Source: CAZOLI01 sp964580675
Lineage (GTDB): Bacteria; Planctomycetota; MHYJ01; CAYXQY01
Direction: 5' to 3'
NCBI GenBank assembly: GCA_964580675.1
Contig: CAZOLI010000023.1
Location: forward strand, 1 to 50,882
DNA: 50,882 nucleotides
In this document: one piece after another, positions 8,918 to 16,788 of the stretch
Layout of the letters: each line of letters begins with the position of its first letter
Position numbering within the stretch: position 1 is the stretch's first letter
Program-made: the position numbers and the translations under genes
Notes under the pieces: generated by a model
What the model was told of the DNA's origin: nothing
What the model saw: the letters and a program-made list of their open reading frames with translations, nothing else
Database searches by the model: none

Positions 8918-9421
8918 ATGAAGATTGACACGAGAGAAGAGGAAATAAAAGAAAAGTCGGACATGACGTTCCCGGAGAAATCCTACCTTGTGGAGGCGAT
9001 CCAGGGGCTCGCCGTCACCATCGGGCATTTTCTGCGCAACCTGAAAAATCCGGGTATGGAGGTCCCGACCATTCAATATCCGGACGAGGAACGCCCCCTC
9101 CCGTCCCGTTTTCGCGGCGTTCATCGACTGACGAAACGGGAGAACGGGGATCCTCGCTGTGTGGCGTGTATGCTCTGTGAAACCGCCTGTCCCGCCGATT
9201 GTATCCACATTGAGGAGGGGGAACACCCTGATCCCTCCATCGAAAAATGGCCCGACTCCTTCCAGATTGATCTGCTTCGCTGCGTGTTCTGTGGCCTCTG
9301 TGTGGAAGCCTGTCCGGAAGACGCGATACGAATGGACACCGGCATTTACGAAATGGCGGGGGAATCCCGGGAAGAATTTATCTTGGACAAGCAGGAACTG
9401 CTTGACAAAAACCCGAAATAA
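8918..9421 (+). CDS. nuoI: NADH-quinone oxidoreductase subunit I
   Basis: Peripheral-arm ferredoxin-like subunit of respiratory complex I, carrying two [4Fe-4S] clusters that pass electrons towards the quinone site. The two motifs are CVACMLCETACP (Cys 81, 84, 87, 91) and CVFCGLCVEACP (Cys 122, 125, 128, 132), with the usual NuoI spacing. The preceding IQGLAVTIGHFLRNL amphipathic helix and YPDEERPLPSRFRG are family features. The protein has 167 residues. Its stop overlaps the nuoJ start by one base. The other eleven complex I subunits are absent from the window. The quinone made by the upstream men genes is the likely acceptor. Confidence 0.93.
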   Translation: MKIDTREEEIKEKSDMTFPEKSYLVEAIQGLAVTIGHFLRNLKNPGMEVPTIQYPDEERPLPSRFRGVHRLTKRENGDPRCVACMLCETACPADCIHIEEGEHPDPSIEKWPDSFQIDLLRCVFCGLCVEACPEDAIRMDTGIYEMAGESREEFILDKQELLDKNPK

Positions 9422-9927
9422 TGGAAGCAAATGCCATCGCGTTTTACGGATTCGGGAGCCTGACACTCATCGGGTCTTTTCTTGTCATCACGAGACGACA
9501 GCCGGTGGCGGCCGTGCTCTGGCTTGTGGTCGCGGTCCTCGGACTGGCAGGATTGTTCTTCTCCCTGAACGCGGAGTTCCTCGGCGTGTTGCAAATTTTC
9601 CTCTATGGAGACGCCATTACGGTCATCTTTATCTTTATCATCATGGCCATGAACATTCCGGAAGAAAAATTGCCGGAGGAATCACTGACCGTACAGAGTT
9701 TCTTCGGCCTTGCCGTGAGCGGACTGATTCTTCTGTTTCTGTTTGACGCAATAACGGGACACCTTCCAGCCTCTTCCGGGTCCTTACCCGAGGGATTTGG
9801 CTCCATTTCCGCTTTTGCCGGAGCACTGTTCGAACGCCATTTTCTGGCGTTCGAAGCCCTCTCCGTTCTCCTTCTTGTCGCGATTATCGGTGTCACGGTT
9901 CTTTCCAGAAAGGAAATTCAAGAATGA
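9421..9927 (+). CDS. nuoJ: NADH-quinone oxidoreductase subunit J
   Basis: Membrane-arm subunit of complex I with five predicted transmembrane helices in 168 residues. The segment LQIFLYGDAITVIFIFIIMAM is the conserved third helix region of NuoJ, where the family has a pi-bulge and a glycine important for conformational coupling. SLTVQSFFGLAVSGLILLF follows. The start overlaps nuoI by one base and the end overlaps nuoK by four bases (ATGA), indicating translational coupling of all three subunits. Confidence 0.9.
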   Translation: MEANAIAFYGFGSLTLIGSFLVITRRQPVAAVLWLVVAVLGLAGLFFSLNAEFLGVLQIFLYGDAITVIFIFIIMAMNIPEEKLPEESLTVQSFFGLAVSGLILLFLFDAITGHLPASSGSLPEGFGSISAFAGALFERHFLAFEALSVLLLVAIIGVTVLSRKEIQE

Positions 9928-10229
9928 CCGTCGGAATTGAACATTTTGTTCTCCTGAGCATACTTCTGTTTGTGATTGGCGGCACGGGTGTTCTTATACG
10001 GAGGAACATCCTCATCATTCTGCTCTCAATCGAAATTATGCTCAACGGTGCCCTTCTAGCCGCGATTGCGTTCGCGGCCCACCACGGCGTAATGGGTGGA
10101 CAGATATTTGCAATTTTTGTCATGGCACTCGCCGCCGCGGAAGCCGGAGTTGCACTGGCGGTCGTGCTTCTTGTCTATCGCAGGCGGGGCACCATTACAT
10201 CAGACGAAATTGATCTAATGAGACGATGA
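9924..10229 (+). CDS. nuoK: NADH-quinone oxidoreductase subunit K
   Basis: Small antiporter-like membrane subunit of complex I, 101 residues with three transmembrane helices, homologous to MrpC. The two intramembrane glutamates of the proton path are present: Glu37 in SIEIMLNG and Glu73 in AAAEAGVAL. It overlaps nuoJ upstream and the dnaJ-like gene downstream by four bases each (ATGA), so all four proteins are translated from one message. nuoL, which usually follows nuoK, is not here. Confidence 0.93.
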   Translation: MTVGIEHFVLLSILLFVIGGTGVLIRRNILIILLSIEIMLNGALLAAIAFAAHHGVMGGQIFAIFVMALAAAEAGVALAVVLLVYRRRGTITSDEIDLMRR

Positions 10230-11320
10230 ACTACAAGAACTATTATGACATTCTCGGCGTCGACGAGGACGCGAGTCAGGAGGAGATTAAGCGGGCGTAC
10301 CGAAAACTCGCCCGGGAATACCATCCGGACTTTAATCCCGACGACGAAGAGTCGGAGGAGAAATTTAAAGAAATGAAGGAAGCGTACGAAGTCCTCTCCG
10401 ACCCCGAAAAACGGAAACGATACGATTCGCTGGGGGCGGATTGGGAAAAGTACGCCAAATCCGGTGGTGGCGGTGGCTTTGGCGGAGGTGCCGGCGGCCG
10501 AAGGGCCGGCGGTCCACAGGAAGGCTTCCGGGTGCACTGGGAGGATGCGTCGGGCATGTCCGGATTCAGTGACTTCTTCGAACAGATCTTTGGTGACTTT
10601 TACTCCGGTGGAACCGGACAGCGCATGAACATCGAGGAGGTGTTCGGGGAAGGGGGTCAGGGACGGCCCGGTCAGAGATCAAGAGGCCAGACGCGTCGCC
10701 GGAGAAAACAACGTGGAGAAGACGTCGAAAACATCATCGAGCTGACCCTCGAAGAAGCATTCCACGGGACCGAACGGCGGCTGCGACTCCAGCAGCCGGA
10801 AGTCTGTCCGGAATGTGGAAGATCCCCTTCACCCAGCTGTCAGAAATGTCAGGGACGGGGGGTCGTGACCAATCAAAAAACGGTCACCGTTCAGGTCCCG
10901 GCAGGAGTAAACGAAGGATCAAAAATTCGTCTGAAAGGGGAAGGGGGAATTGGTCGGGGCGGTGGACAACGCGGACACCTGTTCCTGAAAGTCCACCTGA
11001 AAGAACACCCCATCTTCGACCTGAATGACAACGACCTCTACTGTGAGGTACCGATTTCCCCCCACGAAGCAGCCGAAGGTGGGGAAATTGAAGTCCCGGG
11101 CATTGACGATTCCGTCACCATGAACCTGCCCCCCGGAACGGAAGGCGGTCAGCAATTCCGTCTTCAGGGAATGGGCATGCCGGAACTGAACAACGACGGG
11201 CGCGGTGACCAGTACGTCACGGTACAGATCCAGATCCCCTCCGATCTCTCGGAGGAACAGCAAGAAGCCCTGTCCACATTTCAGGATTACAATCCCCGAA
11301 AAGAGGAAGGATACCTGTAA
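10226..11320 (+). CDS. DnaJ-family co-chaperone with reduced zinc motif
   Basis: Hsp40 co-chaperone that would stimulate the ATPase of DnaK. The J domain fills residues 3-68 with HPD at 33-35, followed by a Gly-rich and Gly/Phe-rich linker, and the two C-terminal beta-barrel domains from about 165 to 350 (VTVQVPAGVNEGSKIRLKGEG; MNLPPGTEGGQQFRLQG). Canonical DnaJ has four CxxCxGxG repeats. Here only CPECGRSPSPSCQKC (about 194-208) remains, enough for a single zinc site. At 364 residues it is between CbpA and DnaJ. It overlaps nuoK by four bases, an unusual partner. I leave the symbol empty because it may be an accessory paralogue; no dnaK or grpE is near. Confidence 0.87.
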   Translation: MNYKNYYDILGVDEDASQEEIKRAYRKLAREYHPDFNPDDEESEEKFKEMKEAYEVLSDPEKRKRYDSLGADWEKYAKSGGGGGFGGGAGGRRAGGPQEGFRVHWEDASGMSGFSDFFEQIFGDFYSGGTGQRMNIEEVFGEGGQGRPGQRSRGQTRRRRKQRGEDVENIIELTLEEAFHGTERRLRLQQPEVCPECGRSPSPSCQKCQGRGVVTNQKTVTVQVPAGVNEGSKIRLKGEGGIGRGGGQRGHLFLKVHLKEHPIFDLNDNDLYCEVPISPHEAAEGGEIEVPGIDDSVTMNLPPGTEGGQQFRLQGMGMPELNNDGRGDQYVTVQIQIPSDLSEEQQEALSTFQDYNPRKEEGYL

Positions 11321-11437
11321 CCGAATCCCCCCGGGCACGGGAAAGGGGACAACGGGAAGCCCCGCTCTGTAACCACACCATTTTCAATACGGCAAGCCGA
11401 GACGGCGTTCCGCCTGGTACAGAAGAGTGGACAAAAC

Positions 11438-13696
11438 ATGAAGAAAGATCACCAATCCGACACGGACAATATTTGCGCCGTGTCTCTGCCGTTGCCCGTG
11501 GAGGGACCGTATCACTACCTTGTCCCCGACCGAATGAAGAACCGCCTGAAAAGAGGTTGCCGGGTGAAGGTACCGTTCGGTCATCGGACGGAAACGGGAT
11601 ACGTCGTGGATTTCACGGACAGTCCGGACGTGTCCGAGGACCGGTTAAAAGAAATAGATCAACAGATTGACGACGAGCCGCTCATCACCGGCGAGCTGTT
11701 CTCCCTCACCCGGTGGATCTCCTCGTATTATCTCTGTTCCTGGGGCCAGGTGCTCGAGGCAGCAATTCCGGGGGCCGTTCGGTCGGGAACAACGAAGAAA
11801 CAGCGATCCATCGCCCGGTTGAACACCTCCGTAAAAAAGGCGGTAGAACGGGCGGAAAACCTGCCGGATCGCTTTCGTGCACGGCGGCGTGTTATTGAGG
11901 AACTGATCCGGGCCGAAAAAAACGAACGCCCCGTTTCCGACCTGATCCGGGACGCCGGATGCTCGAGATCGCCGGTACAGACGCTCGAGGAAAATGACGT
12001 AATTCGCGTGGAAAAACGGGATCAAATCGAAAAAACCCTCTACGACGATCTACCGGAACCGGATCCCGTTCCAGAATCCCTGACGGATCCACAGGAACAG
12101 GCCCTGGAGAAAGTAACAAACAGCATTCAGGAGGGGAATCACGACGTGTTTTTGCTCCACGGTGTCACCGGGAGCGGCAAAACGGAAGTATATATCCGGG
12201 CGATTCAACAGGTTATCGAACAGGATCAGCAGGGGATTGTCCTTCTCCCGGAAATTTCGCTAACCCCACAGGCCCTTGCACGGTTCCGGGACCGGTTCGA
12301 CTCGGTTGCCGTACTTCACAGTTACCTGTCCGCCGCAAGAAGGCGAGACGAATGGCACCGGATTCGATCCGGCGAGGCGAACGTGGTTCTCGGGGCCCGA
12401 TCCTCCGTGTTTGCTCCGGTCCCCGACCCCGGGATTATCGTGGTGGACGAGGAACACGACAGTTCGTTCAAACAGACGCAAACCCCGCGCTACAATGCCC
12501 GGGACGTGGCCGTACTTCGCGGAGACCGTGCGAATTGCCCTGTTCTTCTCGGTTCCGCAACACCCTCTCTCGAGTCCCTTCACAATGCGCGGTCCGACAA
12601 ATACACCCTGCTCCGGCTGCCCGAGCGAATCGGGAACAATCCCCTACCGGAAATTCAGGCGGTGGACATGACCGAACAGAACCAGTCCGATCCCGATTCG
12701 GAGTGGTCTCCTCTATCCGAAACCATGGAAATCAAAATACGCCGGGTGCTCCAGAAGGATGGTCAGGTAATGCTATTTTTGAACAGGCGCGGGTTTGCGA
12801 GTTACATCTTCTGCCCGTCGTGCCGGGAGGTGGTTCGGTGTCAGCACTGCGAACTGGCCATGACCTACCACAAACAGGCGGACATCCTCCGGTGTCATCG
12901 ATGTCAGGAGTTTCAGAAGCTACCGAACCGGTGTCCCGAGTGCGGCAAACCGGAACTGCTCAAACTGGGCATGGGGACGGAACGGATTGAATCAACGCTC
13001 GAAAACACGTTTCCGGATCGGACCATCCGTCGCATGGACTCGGACACCATGACCACCATGGCCGCTTACGAACGAGCCGTTAGCGAACTGCAGGAGGAAT
13101 CCGTTGATATCCTGGTGGGAACGCAGATGATTGCCAAAGGACTGCATTTCCCGGGGGTTGAACTGGTGGGAATCGTTTCGGCCGATACGTCCCTTCACCT
13201 TTCGGACTTCCGCTCCGCCGAACGCACTTTTCAGCTCATTACACAGATCTCCGGTCGAACCGGACGTGGATCGGGAACTGGAACCGTGATCCTTCAGAGC
13301 TTCAACGTGGACCACTACTCCATTCAAACCGCAATAAAACACGATTACCACAATTTCTGCAACCGGGAACTCGAACAGCGGAAGTCCCTCGGATATCCCC
13401 CTTTCCAACGCATACTGCGCATCCTTGTCCGCGGTTCATCGGAGGAAAAGGTCGGCGAAAAAATCCGGAACATACATCAGGAAATTCAGCCGGGGTGTAA
13501 CCGGGAAGACGTCCGAATTCTTGGCCCCTCCCCTGCCCCGATATCGAAAATTCGAAACCGGTTCCGGCACCACATGTTGTTGCAACTCCCCCGGGCAGGT
13601 GTCGCACGGCATATTTACGAGAACCACTGGGATCTTTTGCATCCGTCCGGATCCATAGACGTGGTCCTGGACATGGATCCCCAGACGATACTGTAA
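11438..13696 (+). CDS. priA: Primosomal replication restart helicase PriA
   Basis: 3'-5' helicase that reloads the replisome at stalled forks. The N-terminal DNA-binding part (PVEGPYHYLVPDRM, KRGCRVKVPFG) is followed by Walker A GVTGSGKTE (about 243), DEEH (about 336), LLGSATPSLES, and the paired zinc-binding cluster with CPSC, CQHC, CHRC and CPEC (about 459-505). GTQMIAKGLHFPGV and ISGRTGRGSGTG are helicase motifs V and VI. The 752 residues agree with the family. It follows the dnaJ-like gene after 117 bases and precedes comF by 21 bases, probably as one unit. Confidence 0.95.
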   Translation: MKKDHQSDTDNICAVSLPLPVEGPYHYLVPDRMKNRLKRGCRVKVPFGHRTETGYVVDFTDSPDVSEDRLKEIDQQIDDEPLITGELFSLTRWISSYYLCSWGQVLEAAIPGAVRSGTTKKQRSIARLNTSVKKAVERAENLPDRFRARRRVIEELIRAEKNERPVSDLIRDAGCSRSPVQTLEENDVIRVEKRDQIEKTLYDDLPEPDPVPESLTDPQEQALEKVTNSIQEGNHDVFLLHGVTGSGKTEVYIRAIQQVIEQDQQGIVLLPEISLTPQALARFRDRFDSVAVLHSYLSAARRRDEWHRIRSGEANVVLGARSSVFAPVPDPGIIVVDEEHDSSFKQTQTPRYNARDVAVLRGDRANCPVLLGSATPSLESLHNARSDKYTLLRLPERIGNNPLPEIQAVDMTEQNQSDPDSEWSPLSETMEIKIRRVLQKDGQVMLFLNRRGFASYIFCPSCREVVRCQHCELAMTYHKQADILRCHRCQEFQKLPNRCPECGKPELLKLGMGTERIESTLENTFPDRTIRRMDSDTMTTMAAYERAVSELQEESVDILVGTQMIAKGLHFPGVELVGIVSADTSLHLSDFRSAERTFQLITQISGRTGRGSGTGTVILQSFNVDHYSIQTAIKHDYHNFCNRELEQRKSLGYPPFQRILRILVRGSSEEKVGEKIRNIHQEIQPGCNREDVRILGPSPAPISKIRNRFRHHMLLQLPRAGVARHIYENHWDLLHPSGSIDVVLDMDPQTIL

Positions 13697-13717
13697 GACA
13701 CCACCTCCAATAAAACC

Positions 13718-14443
13718 ATGTTCAAAAAACTGCTTTCCGCCATCGACGAACTGGTTTTCCCCCCGGTCTGTTTTGCGTGCGGCAACCGCCAAAGAGGGGG
13801 AACAACATCGGCAATCTGCCGTACCTGCATTCGGAACGCCGTAAATTCGGCGTCCGAAGGACGGTGCAGAACCTGTGCGGCGTTTCTTGGTCCGCATATC
13901 GGAAACCGTTCGCGGTGCCGAAACTGTGCCGGACGCTCCTTTTCGTTCGAAAAAGCCATTGCACTTACCCGGTACAAACCACCGGTTCGTAACTGGATTC
14001 AGACCATGAAATACCAGGGGAAGCCCCTTATTGGAACGACACTCGGTCGTTCACTGGGCCGGGTGATCCGGCAGAATCGTATTGCACCACACATCGATGC
14101 GGCCGTCTGCGTGCCCCTCACACCTCTTCGGGAAACCAGGAGGGGATTTAACCAGGCCCACATGATCGCCCGGGGGATTTCGTCGGTTCTGGGCTGTTCC
14201 GTCCTTCCGGACGCCCTTGTCAAAACCCGGCGGACCCGGCCCCAGGCTCAACTTTCGAGGTCCGAACGGATCGGGAATTTTGAAGACACCCCCTTCGACC
14301 CCGGGCGGCCCGACCGCATTCACGAAAAGACCCTGCTTCTGGTGGATGACGTGATGACCACCGGGGCCACCCTGAACGCCTGCGGACGTGCCCTGGTGGA
14401 GGCGGGATGTAAAGGAGTGGTGGCAGCCGTCCTGGCAAGATAA
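13718..14443 (+). CDS. ComF family phosphoribosyltransferase-like protein
   Basis: ComF/GntX family protein, which in naturally transformable bacteria helps single-stranded DNA cross the inner membrane and elsewhere has unclear roles. Four CxxC-type pairs in the first 75 residues (CFAC, CRTC, CRTC, CRNC) form the zinc finger. The C-terminal phosphoribosyltransferase fold carries the PRPP loop LLLVDDVMTTGATL (about 205) and VPLTPLRETRRGFNQA. The 241 residues are normal. It is 21 bases after priA, a pairing seen in many bacteria. An intrinsic terminator for the opposing pilin transcript begins at its stop codon. Confidence 0.9.
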   Translation: MFKKLLSAIDELVFPPVCFACGNRQRGGTTSAICRTCIRNAVNSASEGRCRTCAAFLGPHIGNRSRCRNCAGRSFSFEKAIALTRYKPPVRNWIQTMKYQGKPLIGTTLGRSLGRVIRQNRIAPHIDAAVCVPLTPLRETRRGFNQAHMIARGISSVLGCSVLPDALVKTRRTRPQAQLSRSERIGNFEDTPFDPGRPDRIHEKTLLLVDDVMTTGATLNACGRALVEAGCKGVVAAVLAR

Positions 14444-14478
14444 AAAAGCCCCACCCTCGCCGGTAGGCGAAGGTGGGG
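14442..14478 (-). terminator. Intrinsic terminator of pilin gene 1
   Basis: Long inverted repeat: CCCCACC-C-TCGCC (14449-14461), loop GGTA, GGCGA-A-GGTGGGG (14466-14478). Read on the minus strand it is followed by CTTTTTT, a classic terminator for the pilin transcript. It overlaps the comF stop and lacks a U-tract on the plus strand. Confidence 0.85.
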
Positions 14479-14596
14479 AATGTATCGTGGTGTCCCGCTT
14501 CAGCAGATCTGACACCTTATAAGGGGCTCGATATTCGTCGATTCTCAAACCCCAACGGACCAGTGCGGGGAACGAAACACGCTCCCCTTTTTCGGC

Positions 14597-15292
14597 TTAG
14601 TCCGTTGCGTTCCAGTTGTTTCCTTCGGGGTCGTCCGGCTTGATCTGGGCCGGTGCGGCTGCGGGCGGAGCGCCGTTGATCGGGTCGCCGGCCGCGTCGT
14701 TGAAGGCACCGGATCCGGCGGTATCACGGGCGTCACGTTGATAGATGTCGCCAGTTGTGTCAATGAAGAACGCATTGATACCGCTGTTGTCGTACGCTTC
14801 GGGAAACGCCCCGAACGCAAACCGGTTCGGATGCCTCATGTCGCCGTCCGGGTCGTAATCCGTCGGCGCGGGACCATACTGGGGATACGAAAAGAGATAA
14901 TATCCCGCTTTGGACTGCACGCCACCGCCCGGAAACGCGTCGGCGTTAATTGCGGCGGGGTAATTTCCGACGTCTCCTCCGGTGTAATCGGACTGAGCCA
15001 CGGTTCGTGGTATGGCTTCAATTGCATCTCCATCAGCGTTGTGAAGGCCGTGAAGTCCCCAGACGTCACCAACCCAGTAATCGTTGATGCCGTTCCGATC
15101 GTCGTCGTTGGACCGGAACGTGTTGTTCTCGTTCAAGAGTGTCTTCAACGATCCCTGTGCGGAGGTCTGGTTACCCGAAATCCGGGCTCGCAGAATGCTC
15201 GGAATCGCGATGGCTGCAATGATTGCGATGATGGCCACCACAATCATCAGCTCAATCAGTGTGAAACCCTCTCGGGGTCTCAGTTTATTCAT
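14597..15292 (-). CDS. Type IV pilin / type II pseudopilin-like protein, copy 1
   Basis: Prepilin with the class III signal REG/FTLIELMIVV: cleavage after Gly, Phe at +1, Glu at +5, then a 20-residue hydrophobic helix that anchors the subunit and builds the fibre core. The 231-residue precursor has a large acidic C-terminal domain with NDDDRNGINDYW, YDPDGDMRH and FFIDTTGDIYQRDARD, which look like loop-type metal sites, and no cysteine. The open frame extends to 15349, but the ATG at 15292 has a strong AGGAGGT five bases upstream. A second copy (88% identical by eye) lies 500 bases upstream. No assembly genes are present, so pilus and secretion roles cannot be separated. Expression appears to depend on sigma-54. 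Confidence 0.9.
   Translation of the reverse strand: MNKLRPREGFTLIELMIVVAIIAIIAAIAIPSILRARISGNQTSAQGSLKTLLNENNTFRSNDDDRNGINDYWVGDVWGLHGLHNADGDAIEAIPRTVAQSDYTGGDVGNYPAAINADAFPGGGVQSKAGYYLFSYPQYGPAPTDYDPDGDMRHPNRFAFGAFPEAYDNSGINAFFIDTTGDIYQRDARDTAGSGAFNDAAGDPINGAPPAAAPAQIKPDDPEGNNWNATD
14979..15111 (-). repeat. 133-bp segment identical in both pilin genes (copy 1)
   Basis: Every base here matches 16176-16308 in pilin copy 2, while the flanking coding sequence differs at many positions. This fits recent gene conversion or strong constraint on this part of the gene. Confidence 0.9.
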
Positions 15293-15367
15293 AAATACCT
15301 CCTGAAATGAAAAACAAGTGCGAGTTGAAAGAAGTGGGATTGTCTCCACTCTTTCTCACCTGTTTTA

Positions 15368-15386
15368 TTGCAACTGACATGCCGGA
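15368..15386 (-). promoter_or_regulatory. Sigma-54 type promoter of pilin gene 1
   Basis: Minus strand reads CCGGCATGTCAGTTGCA, matching the -24/-12 consensus GGCAYG-N4-TTGCW with the invariant GG-N10-GC spacing. Initiation would fall near 15358, about 65 bases before the ATG. The same element stands before pilin copy 2. Confidence 0.75.
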
Positions 15387-15496
15387 CCTGTTTGTATTTA
15401 CTAATAGAAAAATTATACGCAAACCTTTTTATATAATGTTAAACTATACACCATCGCAATGATGGTGATGACGAATTTCGTCAATTCAGTAACAAA

Positions 15497-15520
15497 TATT
15501 GTCATCCTATGCCGGATGAA
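15497..15520 (-). promoter_or_regulatory. Candidate enhancer (UAS) of pilin gene 1
   Basis: Contains the dyad TCATCC-N6-GGATGA about 115 bases upstream of the -24 element. Pilin copy 2 has a related block at 113 bases, although most sequence in between has diverged. The position suits a bacterial enhancer-binding protein of the PilR/NtrC type. Confidence 0.55.
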
Positions 15521-15551
15521 AGGTGTGCCGGGGTGGGACGAGAACGACCGG

Positions 15552-15595
15552 GGAGACCGCGGCATTTTGACGGCCTCCGGACAGAGGTGGTCTCC
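15552..15595. other. Stem-loop between the pilin genes
   Basis: GGAGACC (15552-15558) and GGTCTCC (15589-15595) pair perfectly. Inside, CCTC (15574-15577) pairs with GAGG (15584-15587). It lies between the terminator of copy 2 and the enhancer of copy 1; there is no U-tract. Function unknown. Confidence 0.4.
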
Positions 15596-15632
15596 GTAAA
15601 TGTGCCAAGGAAGTGTCCTGCCCGGAATGAGG

Positions 15633-15674
15633 AAGAAATAAACACCCCACCCTCACTTATGGATTGAAGGTGGG
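15633..15674 (-). terminator. Intrinsic terminator of pilin gene 2
   Basis: CCCACC-C-TCA (15646-15655) and TGA-A-GGTGGG (15665-15674) form the stem. On the minus strand it is followed by the U-rich GTGTTTATTTCTT. It is the counterpart of the terminator after copy 1, with a weaker stem. Confidence 0.7.
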
Positions 15675-15793
15675 AAACGTAACGGGGCCCCGCTTCAGCA
15701 GATCTGACACCTTATGAGGGGCTCGAAGATTCGTCGATACGCAAACCCCGACGGATCAGTTGCGGGGAACGAAATACGCTCCTCTTTTTCGGC

Positions 15794-16489
15794 TTAGTCC
15801 GTTGTGTTCCAGTTGTTTGCTTCGGGGTCGTCCGGCTTGATCTGGGCCGGCGCGGCTGCAGGTGGAGTGCCGTTTATCGGGTCGCCGGCAGCATCGTTGA
15901 AGGGCCCTTCACCGGTGGTATCCCGTGCGTCCCGTTGATAGAGATCACCACTTGAATCAATGAAAAACGCATTAATACCACTGTTGTTGTAGGCGTCGGG
16001 AAAGGCCCCGAACGCAAAATAGCTTTGATGCCTCATGTCGCCGTCCGGGTCGTAATCCGTCGGACCGGGACCGTACTGAGAATACGCAAATAGATAATAT
16101 CCCGCTTTGTACTGCACGCCACCGCCGGGAAACGGATCAGCGTTAATTGCTCCGGGGTAATTACCGACGTCTCCACCGGTGTAATCGGACTGAGCCACGG
16201 TTCGTGGTATGGCTTCAATTGCATCTCCATCAGCGTTGTGAAGGCCGTGAAGTCCCCAGACGTCACCAACCCAGTAATCGTTGATGCCGTTCCGATCGTC
16301 GTCGTTGGTATGGAACGTGTAGTTTTCGTTCAACAGTGTCTTCAACGATCCCTGAGCGGAGGTCTGGTTACCTGAGATCCGGGCCCGCAGTATGCTCGGT
16401 ATCGCGATCGCTGCAATGACGGCGATGATGCCCACCACAATCATCAGCTCAATCAGTGTAAAACCCTCTCGTGCTCTCCGTTTGTCCAT
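15794..16489 (-). CDS. Type IV pilin / type II pseudopilin-like protein, copy 2
   Basis: Tandem paralogue of the preceding pilin and exactly the same length (231 residues). The leader is MDKRRAREG/FTLIELMIVV with Glu at +5. About 28 substitutions separate the two proteins, mainly in the leader and in surface positions of the C-terminal domain (for example SYPQYGPAP versus AYSQYGPGP), while the middle is identical. The ATG at 16489 is preceded by AGGAGG with suitable spacing; the frame's extension to 16510 is not needed. It has its own sigma-54 type promoter and terminator, so the copies are separate transcription units and could be expressed independently. A minor pilin, or alternating subunits, is possible. 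Confidence 0.9.
   Translation of the reverse strand: MDKRRAREGFTLIELMIVVGIIAVIAAIAIPSILRARISGNQTSAQGSLKTLLNENYTFHTNDDDRNGINDYWVGDVWGLHGLHNADGDAIEAIPRTVAQSDYTGGDVGNYPGAINADPFPGGGVQYKAGYYLFAYSQYGPGPTDYDPDGDMRHQSYFAFGAFPDAYNNSGINAFFIDSSGDLYQRDARDTTGEGPFNDAAGDPINGTPPAAAPAQIKPDDPEANNWNTTD
16176..16308 (-). repeat. 133-bp segment identical in both pilin genes (copy 2)
   Basis: Counterpart of 14979-15111 with no mismatch. The boundary differences are at 16175 and 16309. Confidence 0.9.
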
Positions 16490-16559
16490 AAATGCCTCCT
16501 GAAATAACAAAATCGCGGATCAAACTATTTGGAACAGCCCCACTTCCTCACCGTTCCTG

Positions 16560-16578
16560 TTGCAACTATGATGCCGGA
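16560..16578 (-). promoter_or_regulatory. Sigma-54 type promoter of pilin gene 2
   Basis: Minus strand reads CCGGCATCATAGTTGCA, with GG-N10-GC spacing as in the copy 1 promoter. Predicted initiation is near 16550, about 60 bases before the ATG. Confidence 0.72.
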
Positions 16579-16686
16579 CCTTAGCATGTTCATTAATTAT
16601 AAACCATAGCATAAAACTTTAAATATAAGATTAATATTGTCATATAAACCCGGTCATCCTGTCAAAAATTGTACCCACATTACAAT

Positions 16687-16711
16687 TATTGTCATTCTAC
16701 TCCAGATGGAA
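16687..16711 (-). promoter_or_regulatory. Candidate enhancer (UAS) of pilin gene 2
   Basis: Begins TATTGTCAT like the copy 1 element and retains an imperfect dyad (CATTCT and AGATGG halves on the plus strand). It is centred about 120 bases upstream of the -24 box. A further TATTGTCAT occurs near 16633. Confidence 0.45.
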
Positions 16712-16788
16712 TTTGTCCGTTGAATGTGATATAAGATGCCGACAATTCATTGTACGTATTTGGAACTCATTACCCGTTCAAAAACCTG

